DNA from: M3007 sp964621185
GTDB lineage: Bacteria > Bacteroidota > Bacteroidia > Chitinophagales > Saprospiraceae
DNA: 64,000 bases
Reading direction: 5' to 3'
Assembly: GCA_964621185.1 (NCBI GenBank)
Contig: CAZULM010000013.1
Coordinates: forward strand, 1-64,000
This document shows, in pieces, positions 1-13,800 of the stretch (positions are counted from its first letter, which is position 1; every line of letters starts with the position of its first letter). Position numbers and translations under genes: made by a program. The notes below the pieces were generated by a model. That model was not told the DNA's origin. It ran no database searches and saw nothing but the letters and a program-made list of their open reading frames with translations.

Positions 1-3000
1 CGATGATCTTGATGATCTGCTTGTACGTGTAGCAGTTCGCGTTCGGGTCGTAGTACACCGAGTAGTTCGTGGCCTGCGCATCGGTTGAGTTGATCTTCAC
101 GATCGTGGACTTCCAGGGGTCGCCTGTGGTCTGGATCGGCGACACGATCGGGCCCGGGAGGTTCGACAGGTGGTTGCTCGTCGCGTTCGGTGTCGGGTTC
201 GGCACCGTTATGCAAGTGCCATTCGGGTTAAACGTGCACCAGTTGATGATCTTCCAGTTCCGCTCTATCTTGAAGCAGGCATCCGGCACTACCGTGAAAA
301 TCTGGTCTTCGTAAGAAATACCCAGCAGTTCGCAGTCTTTGCCGAAGAACGTCGGCTCGCCATAGACGCCCGTGCCGTTGCACACCGTCACGATCACATC
401 GTTCGGGAAGCGCACGAAGTAGTCCTGCTCGTAGTTCACCACGATCCGCTGCGTGCACTGGCTCGATTGGCCGTGGCAGTCGAAGGCGCGGAAAGTGCGC
501 ACGATCGTGCCCTTGCTGCACAGCGTGTCGAACTGCGCGTAGCTCACCGAGTGCGTCAGGCCGCACTGGCCCTGATAGACCTTCGTCGTGTCCAAGCAGC
601 AGTTGTCCATGATGCTGGCCTTGCCATATACCCACAAGCTCGGGTCAAACTGCTCGCAGCTCACCGTCACGTTGTTGGGCGACTGGCAAATGGGCTTGAT
701 CTTGTCTTGCACGGTTACCTGGATCATGCACTCGTTGAACAGCGGGTCGCCGTCGATGTCGGGCATGATGTTGCCGTTGGCATCTATTTGATACACACGG
801 AGGATCACCGTTTGGGTGCTGCCCACCTCGCAGCAGTAGAACTTGATAGAGTCTGATTCAGCCGTGGCGATGTCGAACTCGCTCTGTCCTCCTGGGTAGC
901 ATGGATCGTGGCTCAGGTTGTTGATGCAAGCTGAATACGGCGCCATGCGGCGGATGGTAAACTTCAAGCGGTTGCAGTTGTCGTAAGAGCCATCGTCAAA
1001 TGTGGTGGCCTTCACCCAGGTGACGCCTGCGCCGTCGCAACCATTGTCAGGGGTGTAACAATCGTGCGGGTCGTCGTTGTTGACCGCAACGGTCGTTGTT
1101 TGGTCACACGCCGCTACCGGCGGTACGAAATCGGCAACCGTGAGGTCGAAGTGGCAGAACGATGTGTTGCCGCAAAGGTCGGAAGCTTTGTAGCGCACCT
1201 GGTAAGTACCTACTGGCATGCACTGCGTGTAATTGAACACGGCCAGCGTGTCAGGGTTCCACCAGTTGTTGCCGGGGAAATCTGTCAGGTAGCCCGGCAC
1301 GGTGAACGTGATGATGTTCCCGTTAGCCGGGTTAACGCCCGTCACCTTGGCTTCCAGGCCAACGATGTTCGAGCAGCCTTCAGAAACGACCATGCTGGGC
1401 AGCGCTGCAGTGGCACAACAGGTTGAAGGATCGGTCGATACCAATACTGATGGCGGGCAGGTAAATGCCGGGCCGCCAAGGTCGGACACCGTTATTACTT
1501 GTACCTTGGAGATCGGGTTGCCCGCGCTCACTGGGAAACAAGTGTTGCGCACTTTCCAGGTTCGGAGGATTTCATAACTGCCCGTACAAATATCAAAGCG
1601 CTCGTCGGTGTAGCTAATGGAAGCGGTGCAAAGGCCGCCTTGACCGATGGCAAACCCATTGATGCTCGGCCGCCCGGCGTTGTCCGGATCGGTTGCACCA
1701 GCGTTCAGGTACGCGCTCTCACAGTTTATGGTTTTGTCAGCCGGGAAAACAACGGCTGCCAAGTCAAACGGCGTGATAGTGATGGTCTGCGAACAGCTTG
1801 ACTGGTTGCCCCAGGCATCCGTTACGATCCAGGTGCGCACGATCTGGCCGCGCGGGTTGTTGCACTGGCCGAAATCCGTGTATTCGTCATTCACGGCCCT
1901 TGTCGTCGTGCTGCAGTCCGCGATGCCCACATTGCCCGTGTGCGACACGTCGGTCGATTCGCTGCAAGCGAGGGTCAGATTCGCCGGGCATGTCAACGCA
2001 GGCGCCAGCTTGTCCTCGATCTTGATGTTGCCCCAACAGATGTTGGTGCTGCCACCAATGTGTATCACGCGGTACTGGTAAGTCTTCCCGATATCAGATG
2101 CATCAAACATCGGCATCACCCACGGCCCGTTGCCCAATGGCAGCGTCTTGTCCACTTCCACTTTGTAATCGCTGAAGCAGAGGTACGTGCCTTCCAAAAC
2201 ATCATCTGGATTGATCGTAGCCTTGCAGCTTGCGTCCATGGAAATGTACACCAGGTCGTTGCAGGTCAGCGTAGCAGGTGTCTGGATTACATGCACGATC
2301 TTCGTGATCTTCTGCTTGCATCCCGGGTCGGCCAAAGCTTGTGCCATGGTGCCGCCCACCTGAACGCCATTGATGACCAGATTGGTAGTCGCACTTCCGG
2401 CATCAAATGTAGCCATGATCGTGTGGGCGCCCAAGCCCAATGTCGCGGCGTTGAAAGTGGTTGTCGCCACTCCGTCAACCATGACAGAGCCCGGCACGAT
2501 CGAACCAGCAGCGTTGTTCTGCTCGCCCACTTTGATCGTAAACGGAGGCGTGTTCAGGCAGAACGGATCGTCCAGCAACAATTCGTCTGTGAAATACGGG
2601 GTCGGGTAACAAGCTTTGTTCTCGATCCGTGTCGTTGTCGCGCTGGTGCCCATACCGATCGCGCCGGCATTGCTCACCGTGATGTCATAGCCCTGGCAAT
2701 CTACGTGCAGCGCCCGGAGCGTGTAGTAGATCATCTCGTCTGCTTCATCCGTCGCGCCGTCACCGTCGTTGTCGATACCGTCGGCTGTACCTGCTGTAAA
2801 TAATGTTCCCACAGGCAACAAGCTTGGCGCAGCTGGTGGCGCAGCACTGCTGCTGCTGTACAGGCCTTTGCCGTTTTGCGTGCTGTTGGCTGTCATTGTC
2901 CAGGTTTGCATCGCCAACGACTTGACCGTAATGATGTCCGTAAACTGGCCGTTGTCGAGTGTCGTGGCATTGCCCATCCCCATCGGGCCGGCGCAAACCG

Positions 3001-4885
3001 TTTGCACGTTGAAGGTTGGCGTACAAGGAGCGATGCCCGCTGTTACCGTCACCGTCGCCGTGCAAGTCCCAACGTTGCCACAGGGGTCTGTCACCGACAA
3101 TGTCACCTGGTTCGTGCCAACATTGGCACAGGTAAACTGGTTCGGCGTGATGCTAAACGTCAGGTACTGGAATGCGGCACAGTTGTCCGTTGAACCGTTG
3201 TCCACGTCGAGCGGGTTGAGCACAACCTTGCCTGTTTTGTCCAACTGGATGGTGGCGTTTTTGCAAAGCGCCGTCGGCTTGGTGGTATCCCGCACGGTGA
3301 TCACCTGGGTGTGCACCAGCGTGTTGCCGGCACAGTCCGTCACCGTCCAGGTGCGCGTGAGGGTGTAGTTGTAGTACGAGCAAAGTGCCGGGTTCGTCCC
3401 TTGTGTGCTCACCTGGTTGTAAGTAAGCACCAGGTTTGCAGGTGCGGTGCAGTTGTCGTTCACGTCGTCGTTTGTCAGCGGGGTGCAAGCACCGCCTGTG
3501 CGCGGGATACAGTTGGTCGGCACCTGGTGGCACTCGACAGTCACGTTGCCCGGCATCAGGATGTCCGCGTCGAACTTCGGCTTTTGCGTATCGACCACCA
3601 GTACCTGGAAGGTGCAGAAGGCCATATTGCCCGCCCCATCGGTCGCTTTGTAGGTGATGGTCGTCGGTGTTGGCGGACAAGTAATTGCCACGACGGAGCC
3701 AGGCAATGGGCCCTGAGTCTGTACCACGTTTGCCAATGGCAGGCACTCGTCGAGCGCCACCGGCTGTGGCCAGTTCACCTTGCCCGAGCACTGGTCGGGG
3801 TCGTTGCCGATCATGATCATCGTCGTTGGGCAGTTCACGAACACCGGAGGCCCGGCATCTGCTACGGTTACCACGACGGTACAAGTTGAAGTATTGCCGT
3901 TTACATCAGTGACTGTAACCGTCACGTTCACGGAATTGCCGTTCATCTGGCCAAAGTCGACACCCGCCACAGGATTTTGGGTGATGCCGGCGATGCCGCA
4001 GTTGTCTGTCGCCGTCAGGCCGCCGATCACATTCGGCACCGTAGAGGTGCAGCTTGGCACCGTCACTGGTTGTGGGCAGGTGAACACTGGAGGGGTCACG
4101 TCGCGCACGGTCACTGTGGCCACACAAGTGCTCACATTACCCGCACCGTCCGTTACCGTCAGCGTGATATTGTTGTCGCCTACGTTCGCACAGGTGTAGT
4201 TCGTGCTCAGTGGCGCGTAGGTCAGCGAAGCCGGGCAGTTGTCGGTAGAGCCGCCGTTGATCTGGGCTGCTGATACGGTGACTGCACCCGCGTTCGTAGC
4301 CGCGCTCAGGTTCACCGTGATGTCTTTGCACACCGCTGTTGGCGTCTGCATGTCTGTCACCGTGATGTTAAACGTGCAAGAAACCGTATTGCCATTGCCA
4401 TCGTTCGCGACATAAGTAATTGTGGTTGTGCCTTGCGGGAACAGCGATCCTGGAACGAAGCCGGCAGGTGTGCTGCTTTGCGTAACAGCTACATCTGGGT
4501 CACAGTTGTCGATGGCCGTTGGCGCTGTCCAGAAGACATTCGCACCGCATTTGTCAACGTCGTTTCCGACCGTGATGCTGGCTGGGCAGTTTTCCAATAC
4601 CGGCGCTGTTGCATCATTTACATTTATCACAAAGGTTTTAGTAATGGTGCATTGACCTAAAACAGCGGTAACGGTTATTACTGGTGCGCCTTCTGCAGTC
4701 GTCACAAAAGCTGGTATCTCTACCCATGGACCTGCGCCGGAACCATTCACCAAACCGATGGAAGCGCCACCCGACCAACTGATGTTGGTTGCATAAGGCT
4801 CTGCTTTCAAGGTGAATGGGCCTATTTCTTCTCCGGGGCAAACCGGGTTGATCGGCAAGCCAAGGATAGAAATTTGAGGACAAGG
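1..4885 (-). repeat. HYR-like and related modules in the C-terminal visible part of the giant protein
   Basis: After the SdrD-B array the protein shows modules of the form 'PVxxCPxxxTV...C...V.WxxPxAxDNC' with 'TTITYxATDxxGNxxxCTF', typical of HYR domains, mixed with less regular cysteine-rich modules of 150 residues or more. The cysteine pairs suggest disulfides, consistent with a location outside the cytoplasm. The frame runs off the window at position 1. Confidence 0.65.
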
Positions 4886-7800
4886 ATAGAAACCAGCATC
4901 GTAGCTCAAATTGTTTTCACCAGATGTCAATACTTCGTTGATCGTCATATTTGCCATAGAAGCGTTGGCATCGCTGTCCAGGTTGTCGTTGCCGCCCTGA
5001 TCCAGCGGGGAAGTAAAGCTGAAGCCCGCAGGTGTGCCAAACGTGAGCTTGTAGGTTCCCGGAGCAAGGTTTGAGAACAGGTACAAGCCATTGCCGTCGG
5101 TTGAGGTGCTCAGGGAGACGGGGTTGCCCTGGCCGTCAGTGCCTGTTAAAGTAACCGTCACGTTCGGGATACCATCTTCGCCTGTTTCCTGGATACCGTT
5201 GGCATTCACGTCGTTCCAAACGAAGTTGCCGATAGAAGCGGGGATGTAGTAGCCCGCATCGTAGTTCGGGTTGTCTTCTCCTGAGATTAATACCTCCGTC
5301 GTCGTCATGCCGCCCGAAGCCGGGTTGGCATCGCTGTCGGTCGCGTCATTTGCCTGTGGGTCGTCCACTTGGGTGGGCACAAAGCCGCCGCCCGGGGTGG
5401 TAAACGTCAGTTTGTAGGTACCAGGGGCCAAGTTACCGAACATGTACATGCCTGTTGCATCGGTTGTGGTCGATTGGTTTACGACCGTACCGCTGCCCGT
5501 TGTACCGCTCAGGATGACCTCAGCACCGTTGATGCCTGGTTCTCCCGCATCCTGAATACCATTGGCGTTCAGGTCGTTCCACACGAAGTTGCCGATCTTG
5601 GCAGGCAAGTAATAACCTGCATCGATGGTCGGGATCGTGTCGCCGGAATTGAGGCTGAACACAGGAGCCGAACCCATCGGGCCTGCATCGGAGTCGGTTG
5701 CATCGTTGCCGCCCTGGTCAGCTGGGCTTGGCACATAGCCACCAGCCACCGAAGTCGGGAATATCACCTGGTAGGTGCCCGGCACAAGGTTTCCGAACAT
5801 GTACATACCGTTGCCCGATGTTGTTGTTGTCAGGGCAACAGCGTTGCCCTGGTTGTCTGTACCGGTCAAGGTCACGGTCACACCGTTCAGTCCGGGCTCG
5901 CCGCCGTCTTGTACGCCGTTGCCGTTCAGGTCATGCCACACAAAGTCGCCCACTTTTGCTTTTACGAAGAATCCTGCATCCAGTGTCGGGTCGTGGTCGC
6001 CGCTGCCCAGTATTGTCGTCTGGGTCATCAGCATGGCCGCCGTCGGGTCACTGTCTTGTGTATCGTCTGTTCCTGCGTTTGGAAGCGTCAAGGTGTATTT
6101 TGCCGGGTTCGGGTTCACGAACATCACTTTGTAGGTGCCAGGAACCAAATTCAAGAATTGGTAAAAACCGGCTGCGTTCGTTACCTGGTTGGCAATAGCG
6201 GCCCCATCGGCATCCACCGTCACAGGGTTGCCCGATGCGTCCTGCAGCTTCACCGTTACGTTGGAAAGCGGCAGTTCACCTGGGTCTTGAACACCGTTGG
6301 CATTCTTGTCCACCCATACGTAATCGCCCAGAGATGCCGGGATATAGAAGCCCGCATCGTAGTCGGTGTTGTTCTCGCCTGAGATCAATACCTCATTGGC
6401 TGTCATGCCGCCCATCGCTTCGTTTGCATCGGAGTCTAAGGCATCGTTGCCGCCAAGGTCGGCGCCCGTCAGCTCGTACTGGCTGCCAGCTGGTACGGAG
6501 AATTTCAATTTGTAAGTACCGGGAACAAGGTTAGCGAATTGATAGTAGCCGTTTACATCCGTGGTGGTTGTCAGCATTACCGCATTGCCCTGGCCGTCTG
6601 TGCCGGTCAGCATTACCGGAACACCTTGCAAGGGGAGTTCACCTGGTTCCTGAACGCCGTTGGCGTTGTCGTCGATCCAGGCAAAGTTGCCGATAGAAGC
6701 GGGTATGTAGTAGCCCGCGTCGTAATCGGTGTTGTTTTCCCCTGATGTCAGTATTTCTGTTGTCGTCATGCCGCCCGAAGCCGGGTTGGCATCGCTGTCT
6801 GTCGCGTCAGTTGCCTGTGGGTCGTCCACCTGGGTTGGCACAAAGCCGCCGCCAGGCGTTGTGAACGTCAGTTTGTAGGTGCCAGGGGCCAGGTTGCCGA
6901 ACATGTACATGCCCGTTCCATCGGTTGTGGTCGATTGGTTGACGACCGTACCGCTGCCCGTTGTGCCGCTCAGGATAACTTCCGAGCTGCCGATACCTGG
7001 TTCTCCCGCATCCTGAATACCATTGGCGTTCAGGTCGTTCCACACGAAGTTGCCGATCTTGGCAGGCAGATAGAAACCCGCATCGTAGGTCAGAATTGTA
7101 TCGTTGCTGGTGATGGTAAACACCTCCGTCATGTTCAGGTTGGTCGGGTCGGCATCTGAATCAACGGCATCATTGATGGTCTGGTTGGGTGCTGTCGGCA
7201 CATAAGCGCTTCCCAAGGGTGCATTAAAGGTAAGCTTGTATGTTCCGGGCAACAAGTTGCCAAACATATACATGCCATTGGCATCGGTCAGCACCATATT
7301 CGAGCTCATAATGCCCTGGTTGTCCGTACCGTTCAGCGTCACAATGGCATTTGGAATACCTGGCTCGCCAGCATCCTGAATACCGTTGCCATTGAGGTCG
7401 TTCCACACAAAGTCGCCCACTTTTGATTTTACGAAGAAACCGGCATCGAGCGTCTGGTCTTCATCGCCAGAGTACAGGAACTGTGTTGGATCGCTCATCA
7501 GCATAGCCGGGTCTGCGTCTGAATCCTGGGCATCATTGGTGCCCGCATCTTTCACCGTCAGGGTGTATTTAACAGGGTTCGGGTTGATGAACATCACTTT
7601 GTACACGCCTGGGATCAGGTTGTTAAACTGGTAGTAGCCGTTGGCATTTGTCACCTGGTTTACAATGGTGTTGCCATTGGCATCCAGGGTAACAGGGCTT
7701 CCTGCGCCATTCAACAGTTTTACGCCAAAGTTTGGAAGCCCATCCTCGCCGGGGTCTTGTGTGCCGTTGAGGTCATCATCCATCCACACGTAATTGCCCA

Positions 7801-10800
7801 CGGAGACAGGGGCGAAGAAACCAGCGTCGTAGGAGTTGTTGTTTTCTCCGGAGCTGAGCACTTCGTTGACGGTCATGCCGCCCATAGCCGGGTTGGCATC
7901 TGAGTCAAGGTTGTCATTGCCACCTGCCTGGTTGGCCGGTGTGTACAACATTCCAGAAGGCGCCCCAAAAGTCAATTTATATGTCCCAGGAACAAGGCCG
8001 TTGAATTGGTATGAACCGTCAATATCAGTCAATACTACCAGTGAAACAGGGTTGCCCTGGCCATCGGTACCGGTAAGGGTTACCAATACGCCTTGCAGGC
8101 CCGGCTCTCCGGTGTCTTGCTGACCGTCGGCATCGTTATCCTCCCAGACAAAGTTTCCAATAGAGGCAGGAATGTAATAGCCTGCATCGTAGGTGAGGTT
8201 CGACTCGCCAGAAGTCAATACTTCAATCACCGTCATGCCGCCCATGGCAGGGTTGGCATCGCTGTCGGTGGCATCTGTCGCTTGTGGATCGTCTGCCTGC
8301 GTGGGGACGTAACCGCCTGCTGGTGTTACAAAGGTCAGTTTGTAGGAACCGGGTTGCAGGCCGGAGAACAAATACGCGCCGTTTACATTCGTGGTAGTTG
8401 TTTGATTCACCGCATTGCCCGTGCCATCGGTACCGCTCAGCACGACAACAACTCCAGCAATACCTGTAGCGCCGTCGTTTTGAATACCATCAGCATTGGT
8501 GTCGTTCCAAACAAAGTTTCCAATCTCGGCCGGCTGGTAGAAACCTGCGTCAAAAGTCGGGATGGTATCAGCGTTGGTAATGGTAAATACTGGTGTCATA
8601 CCCATTGGGCCTGCATCGGAGTCTGTGGCATCGTTGCTGCCCTGATCTGCCGGTGTTGGCACATAACCAGCAGGTGTACCAAAGGTGATCTTATACACAC
8701 CGGGAACCAGGTTGCCAAACATGTACATGCCGTTGCCAGCCGTTGTCGTGTTCAGGTTTACCGGGTTGCCCTGGTTGTCCATTCCGATCAAATTCACCGA
8801 AACGCCGTTAATACCCGGCTCGCCAGCATTCTGGATGCCATTGCCGTTCAGGTCGTTCCAAACGAAGTCGCCTACTTTGGCTTTCACGAAGAAACCTGCG
8901 TCGAGTGTCTGGTCTTCATCGCCTGAGTACAGGAATGGAGTTGGGTCGCTCATCAGCATAGCCTGGTTGGCATCAGAATCCTGTGCATCATCCGTACCGG
9001 CATCCTTCACCGTCAGGGTGTATTTGGCCGGGTTCGGGTTGATGAACATCACTTTGTACACACCTGGTTTCAGGTTGCTGAACTGGTAATAGCCCGTTGC
9101 TGAAGTGAACTGGTTGACAATGGCATTGCCAGCCACATCGGTCAGCACCGGGTTTCCGGCGCCATTCAACAATTTAACTTCCACATTGGCCAGGCCCGGC
9201 TCGCCGGCATCCTGGATGCCGTTGGCGTTTTTATCCAGCCAGACATAGTTTCCGAGCTTCACGGGCACGAAATAACCTGCATCATATACTTCGGTAGATT
9301 CGCCACTGGTCAGTATCTCGGAAGCTGTCATGCCACCCATTGCCGGGTCGGCATCGGAGTCCTGGGAATCATCGCCACCTGCTTGGTTTACCGGTGCATT
9401 CACCATACCTGCAGGAGTATTAAAGGTCAATTTATAGGTACCTGGCACCAAGCCATTGAAGGCGTAAGAGCCGTCAATGTCGGTTGTTGTAGTCATGGTG
9501 ACAGGGTTGCCTTGTCCATCGGTGCCAGTCAGGGTAATGGTAACACCCTGTAAGCCCGGCTCGTTTGGATCTTGTTCGCCATCGCCATCTTCATCTGTCC
9601 AGACGAAGTTTCCGATAGAGCCAGGAAGGTAATAACCTGCATCGTAGTCGGTGTTGTTTTCTCCAGAAACCAATACTTCAACAGCCGTCATGCCGCCCAT
9701 GACAGGGTTGGCATCGGAGTCGGTGGCATCTGTTGCCTGTGGGTCATCCACCTGAGTCGGGACATACCCGCCGTTTGGCGTCGTGAAGGTCAGTTTGTAG
9801 GAACCTGGCTGCAGGTTGCTGAACATGTACATGCCTGTGCCATCGGTTGTAACAGATTGATTTACAACTACGCCGTTTCCAGTGGTTCCGCTCAGGGTAA
9901 CCGGGACATTCCCAATGCCTGGCTCACCTGCATCCTGAATACCATTTGCGTTCATATCCTGCCATACAAGGTTGCCAATTTTGGCAGGCTGGTAGTAGCC
10001 GGCATCGAAGGTTGGGATCGTATCGCCGGAAACTAGGGCAAAGACAGGCGTAGAGCCCATTGGGCCGGCATCTGAATCTGTGGCATCGTTGCTTCCCTGG
10101 TCGGCAGGTGTTGGCACATAGCCGCCCGCTACCGAGGTGGGGAAAGTAATTTTATAAGTACCCGGCACCAGGCCTCCAAACATGTACATGCCGTTGCCCG
10201 CTGTGCTGGTTGAGAGGGCAACCGGGTTGCCCTGGTTGTCTGTACCGGTCAGTGTCACGGTGACACCGTTCAAGCCTGGCTCGCCGGCATCTTGTACGCC
10301 GTTGCCATTCAGGTCGTTCCACACAAAATCTCCTGCTTTGGCTTTTACGAAGAAGCCTGCATCCAGGGTTTGGTCTTCCTGGCCAGAATTCAGGAACGGA
10401 GTCGGGTCGGTCATCAGCATAGCCTGGTTGGCGTCTGAATCGACCGCGTCTAAGGTGCCTGCATCTTTGATCGTCAGGGTGTATTTGGCAGGGTTCGGGT
10501 TGATGAACATTACTTTGTAAACACCTGGAACCAGGTTGTTGAACTGGTAAATCCCGTTGCTATTCGTGAACTGGTTCACAATGGCATTGCCGTAAGCATC
10601 CGTGGTTACGGGGTTGCCCGCAGCGTTCTGGAGCTTCACTTCTACGCCTTGCAAGCCCTGCTCGCCGGCATCCTGAATACCATTGGCATTTTTATCTACC
10701 CAAACGTAGTTTCCTACTTTTACAGGTGTGAAATAACCGGCATCGTAAGAATGGTTGTTTTCGCCAGAAGTAATTACTTCGAGGGCTGTCATGCCGCCCA

Positions 10801-13800
10801 TCGCAGGGTTGGCATCCGAATCCTGATTGTCATTGCCACCCGCCTGATCGAGCGGTGCGGTCACCATACCGGCCGGAGTGCCAAATGTCAATTTATAGGT
10901 GCCTGGTACTAGTCCGTTGAACAAGAACGTACCGTCAATATCGGTTGTCGTTGTCAGGGTGACAGGGTTGCCCTGGCCATCTGTGCCTGTTAGGGTAACG
11001 GTCACGCCTTGCAAGCCAGGTTCGCCTGGATCCTGATCGCCATCGCCATCGAGGTCATTCCAGACAAAATTACCCATTGTGCCGGGTACAAAGTAACCTG
11101 CATCGTAGCTGGTATTGTTCTCTCCGGGCGTGAGCACTTCAAATACCGTCATGCCACCCATTGCAGGGTCTGCGTCCGAGTCGGTGGCATCTGTAGCATC
11201 TACGTCATTGGCCGTGGTGGGCACATAGCCACCAGGAGGTGTGGCGAAGGTGAGTTTGTAAGTTCCAGGCCAAAGGTTGTCGAACAGATAGAGCCCTGTT
11301 GGGCCTGTTACGGCCGTTTGGTTCACCATATTGCCATTGATGTCGGTGCCGTCCAATACGACGGTAACATTTGGCAGTGGCGCCTCACCGGCATCCTGAA
11401 TACCATTGGCGTTGTTGTCAACCCAGGTGTAATTGCCGATCGAAGCTGGCTGGACGCAAGTAAGCGTTGTCTGAACCACTTTGGTACAGCCATGGCTGTC
11501 CGTAACCGTTACGGTATAGGTTCCTGCTGCCAGGTTACTGATGGTTGGCAGGTCATTGTCGGGATTGTCAGGGCCGTCATTGCTCCAATCGTAGGTATAT
11601 GGGCCCACACCGCCACTGGCAAATGCCGTGATGGAACCTGCCGCGTCGCCGCACAGGCCCTCATTGATGGGGGTGAGCGCCACCTGCAAGGCGGTAGGCT
11701 GGCTCAAGGTTACCATAGTCATGGTTTTGCAGCCATTGAAGTCTGTTACCGTGACCATGTATTGACCTGCTGTGAGGCCAGTGATATCTTCTGTAATGGC
11801 GCCATTCGACCACAAGTAGGTAAATGGTGCTGTGCCGCCCGTGACGGTGATATTGACCGAACCGTCATTTCCACCATTGCACAGCGGGTCGGTACCCACT
11901 GCTGTCACGCTTGGGCCGTCAATGTTGCCCACTACAGCGAAGGTGTTGTTGGTACAGCCGTTCGCATCAGTAACGGTCACAAAGTACAAGCCTGCGGGAA
12001 TATTGGACAAGTCCTGGGTGTCGTTGTCTGGGTTGTCTGGCCCGTCGTTGCTCCAGTCGTAGGTGAAGCCCGGGTTGCCGCCGGATACTGTCAGGTCAAG
12101 TGCGCCATTGCTAAGGCCGCAGGTTGCGTCAGTGGCCACCGTGGTGAGGGTCATTCCAGAAGGAGGTTCGTTCACAGTGAGGCTGGTCGAAAAAGAGCAG
12201 CCGTTTGCGTCCGTCACCGTGACCGTGTATGTACCGGCGGCGATTCCGTTCAGGTCGGCGCTGTCGTCGTCCGGGTTTTCAGGGCCGTCATTGCTCCAGT
12301 CATAAGTATAGGGAAGGGTGCCGCCTGCTGCGGTCAGGTTGATGGCGCCATTGGTGCCGCCCGTGCAGGTAACATGGGTAACCACGCCAGTAGCGGTCAA
12401 GACCGCGGGTTGGGTAATGGTAGCGCTTATGGTAGCAGTACATCCTTTTGCGTCTGTCACGGTAACTGTGTAGGTACCAGGGGCAAGGCCGCTCAGGTCC
12501 TCGGTGTCATTGTCGGGGCTTTCGGGTCCGTCGTTGCTCCAATCATACGTGTAGGGGAAGGTGCCTCCGGCGACCATCAGGTTGATAGAACCATTGGTCA
12601 GGCCGTTGCAAGACACATTTTGGGACAACAGGCTCAAGGACACGGGAGAACCCGGTTGTGTTACCAAAATAGACGTTGTGCCGGTACATCCATCATTGTC
12701 GGTAACCGTGATGGAGTATGTTCCAGTAGGCAAGCCTGTTATGGTATAAGGAGATGCCACGTTCATAACCGAGCCGTCATTTCCGCCGGGGCCATCCCAG
12801 GCGAAATCAAAGGGTGCTGTACCGATGTTGCCTGCATTCACCACAATTTGTCCGTCGTTGCCGCCGTAGCAGTTCACCGGGATTTGGGTAGCGGAAGGGT
12901 TCAGGATTGGGCATGTGACCACCACCATATAGTCTTCTACTTCGCCATCCGGGGCAGGGCCCACTGGCTCGCTGGCAGCAAGGTAATTGGTGCTGATGCG
13001 CAAGCGAGCGCCAAGGCTCATGTTGGGTACAGCCGTAACCGGAATAACGACATTTATGCTGACGTTTCCGTTTGTTCCATTTGGAACGGTCACATTTACA
13101 CTTTCACTTGGGTCGTTAAAATCACCGTCTTTGTTCCAGTCAAAGAAAGCAAACAGGGCTGCTGGCTGGCCGCTCATGTTCATCACGCTCACGGGCACCA
13201 CAGCAGTTGTTCCTGCCATCAAGGTTGGGAAAATCACGCCATCTTCGTCGTCGGATCCGTTGGTGTCGTCACCATTCGCCAGGGCGCTTTGATTGCCGTT
13301 GGTTTCACCATCCACGCTTACGCCGAGTTTTAAACCCGTTACAATTTTGTGCACAGGGCCGTTATCGCTAATTTGGGTTTGGTAATTGCCCGTAGAAGTG
13401 CCGGGGCCAGTGTCGGCCAGGTCACCATAGTCGAAGGACATTACCTGGGTGATGTAGTCTTCTACTTCGCCATCGGGCGCAGGGCCGGTCGGGCTCATAG
13501 AAGCGGCAGTATTGGTGCTCAAGCGCACCCGCACGCCTATGTTTTGGTTCAGTACTGCATTGGCAGGCGGGGTTACGTTGAACACATGGCCTGTTGCCAA
13601 ATTGGCTACCGTTGTGGAATACATTTCTCCGGCATCGGTGAAGAGGCCATTGCCATTCCAGTCGATGAACAGGGTAAGTTTGGCATTGCCACCCGTCATG
13701 TTCATCAATGTCACGGGCACGGTGGTCGGCACGTTGAGCTGGAACATAGGCACTGTTACGCCGTCTTCATCATCGCTGAGGAAGCCATTGTTATCGTCAC

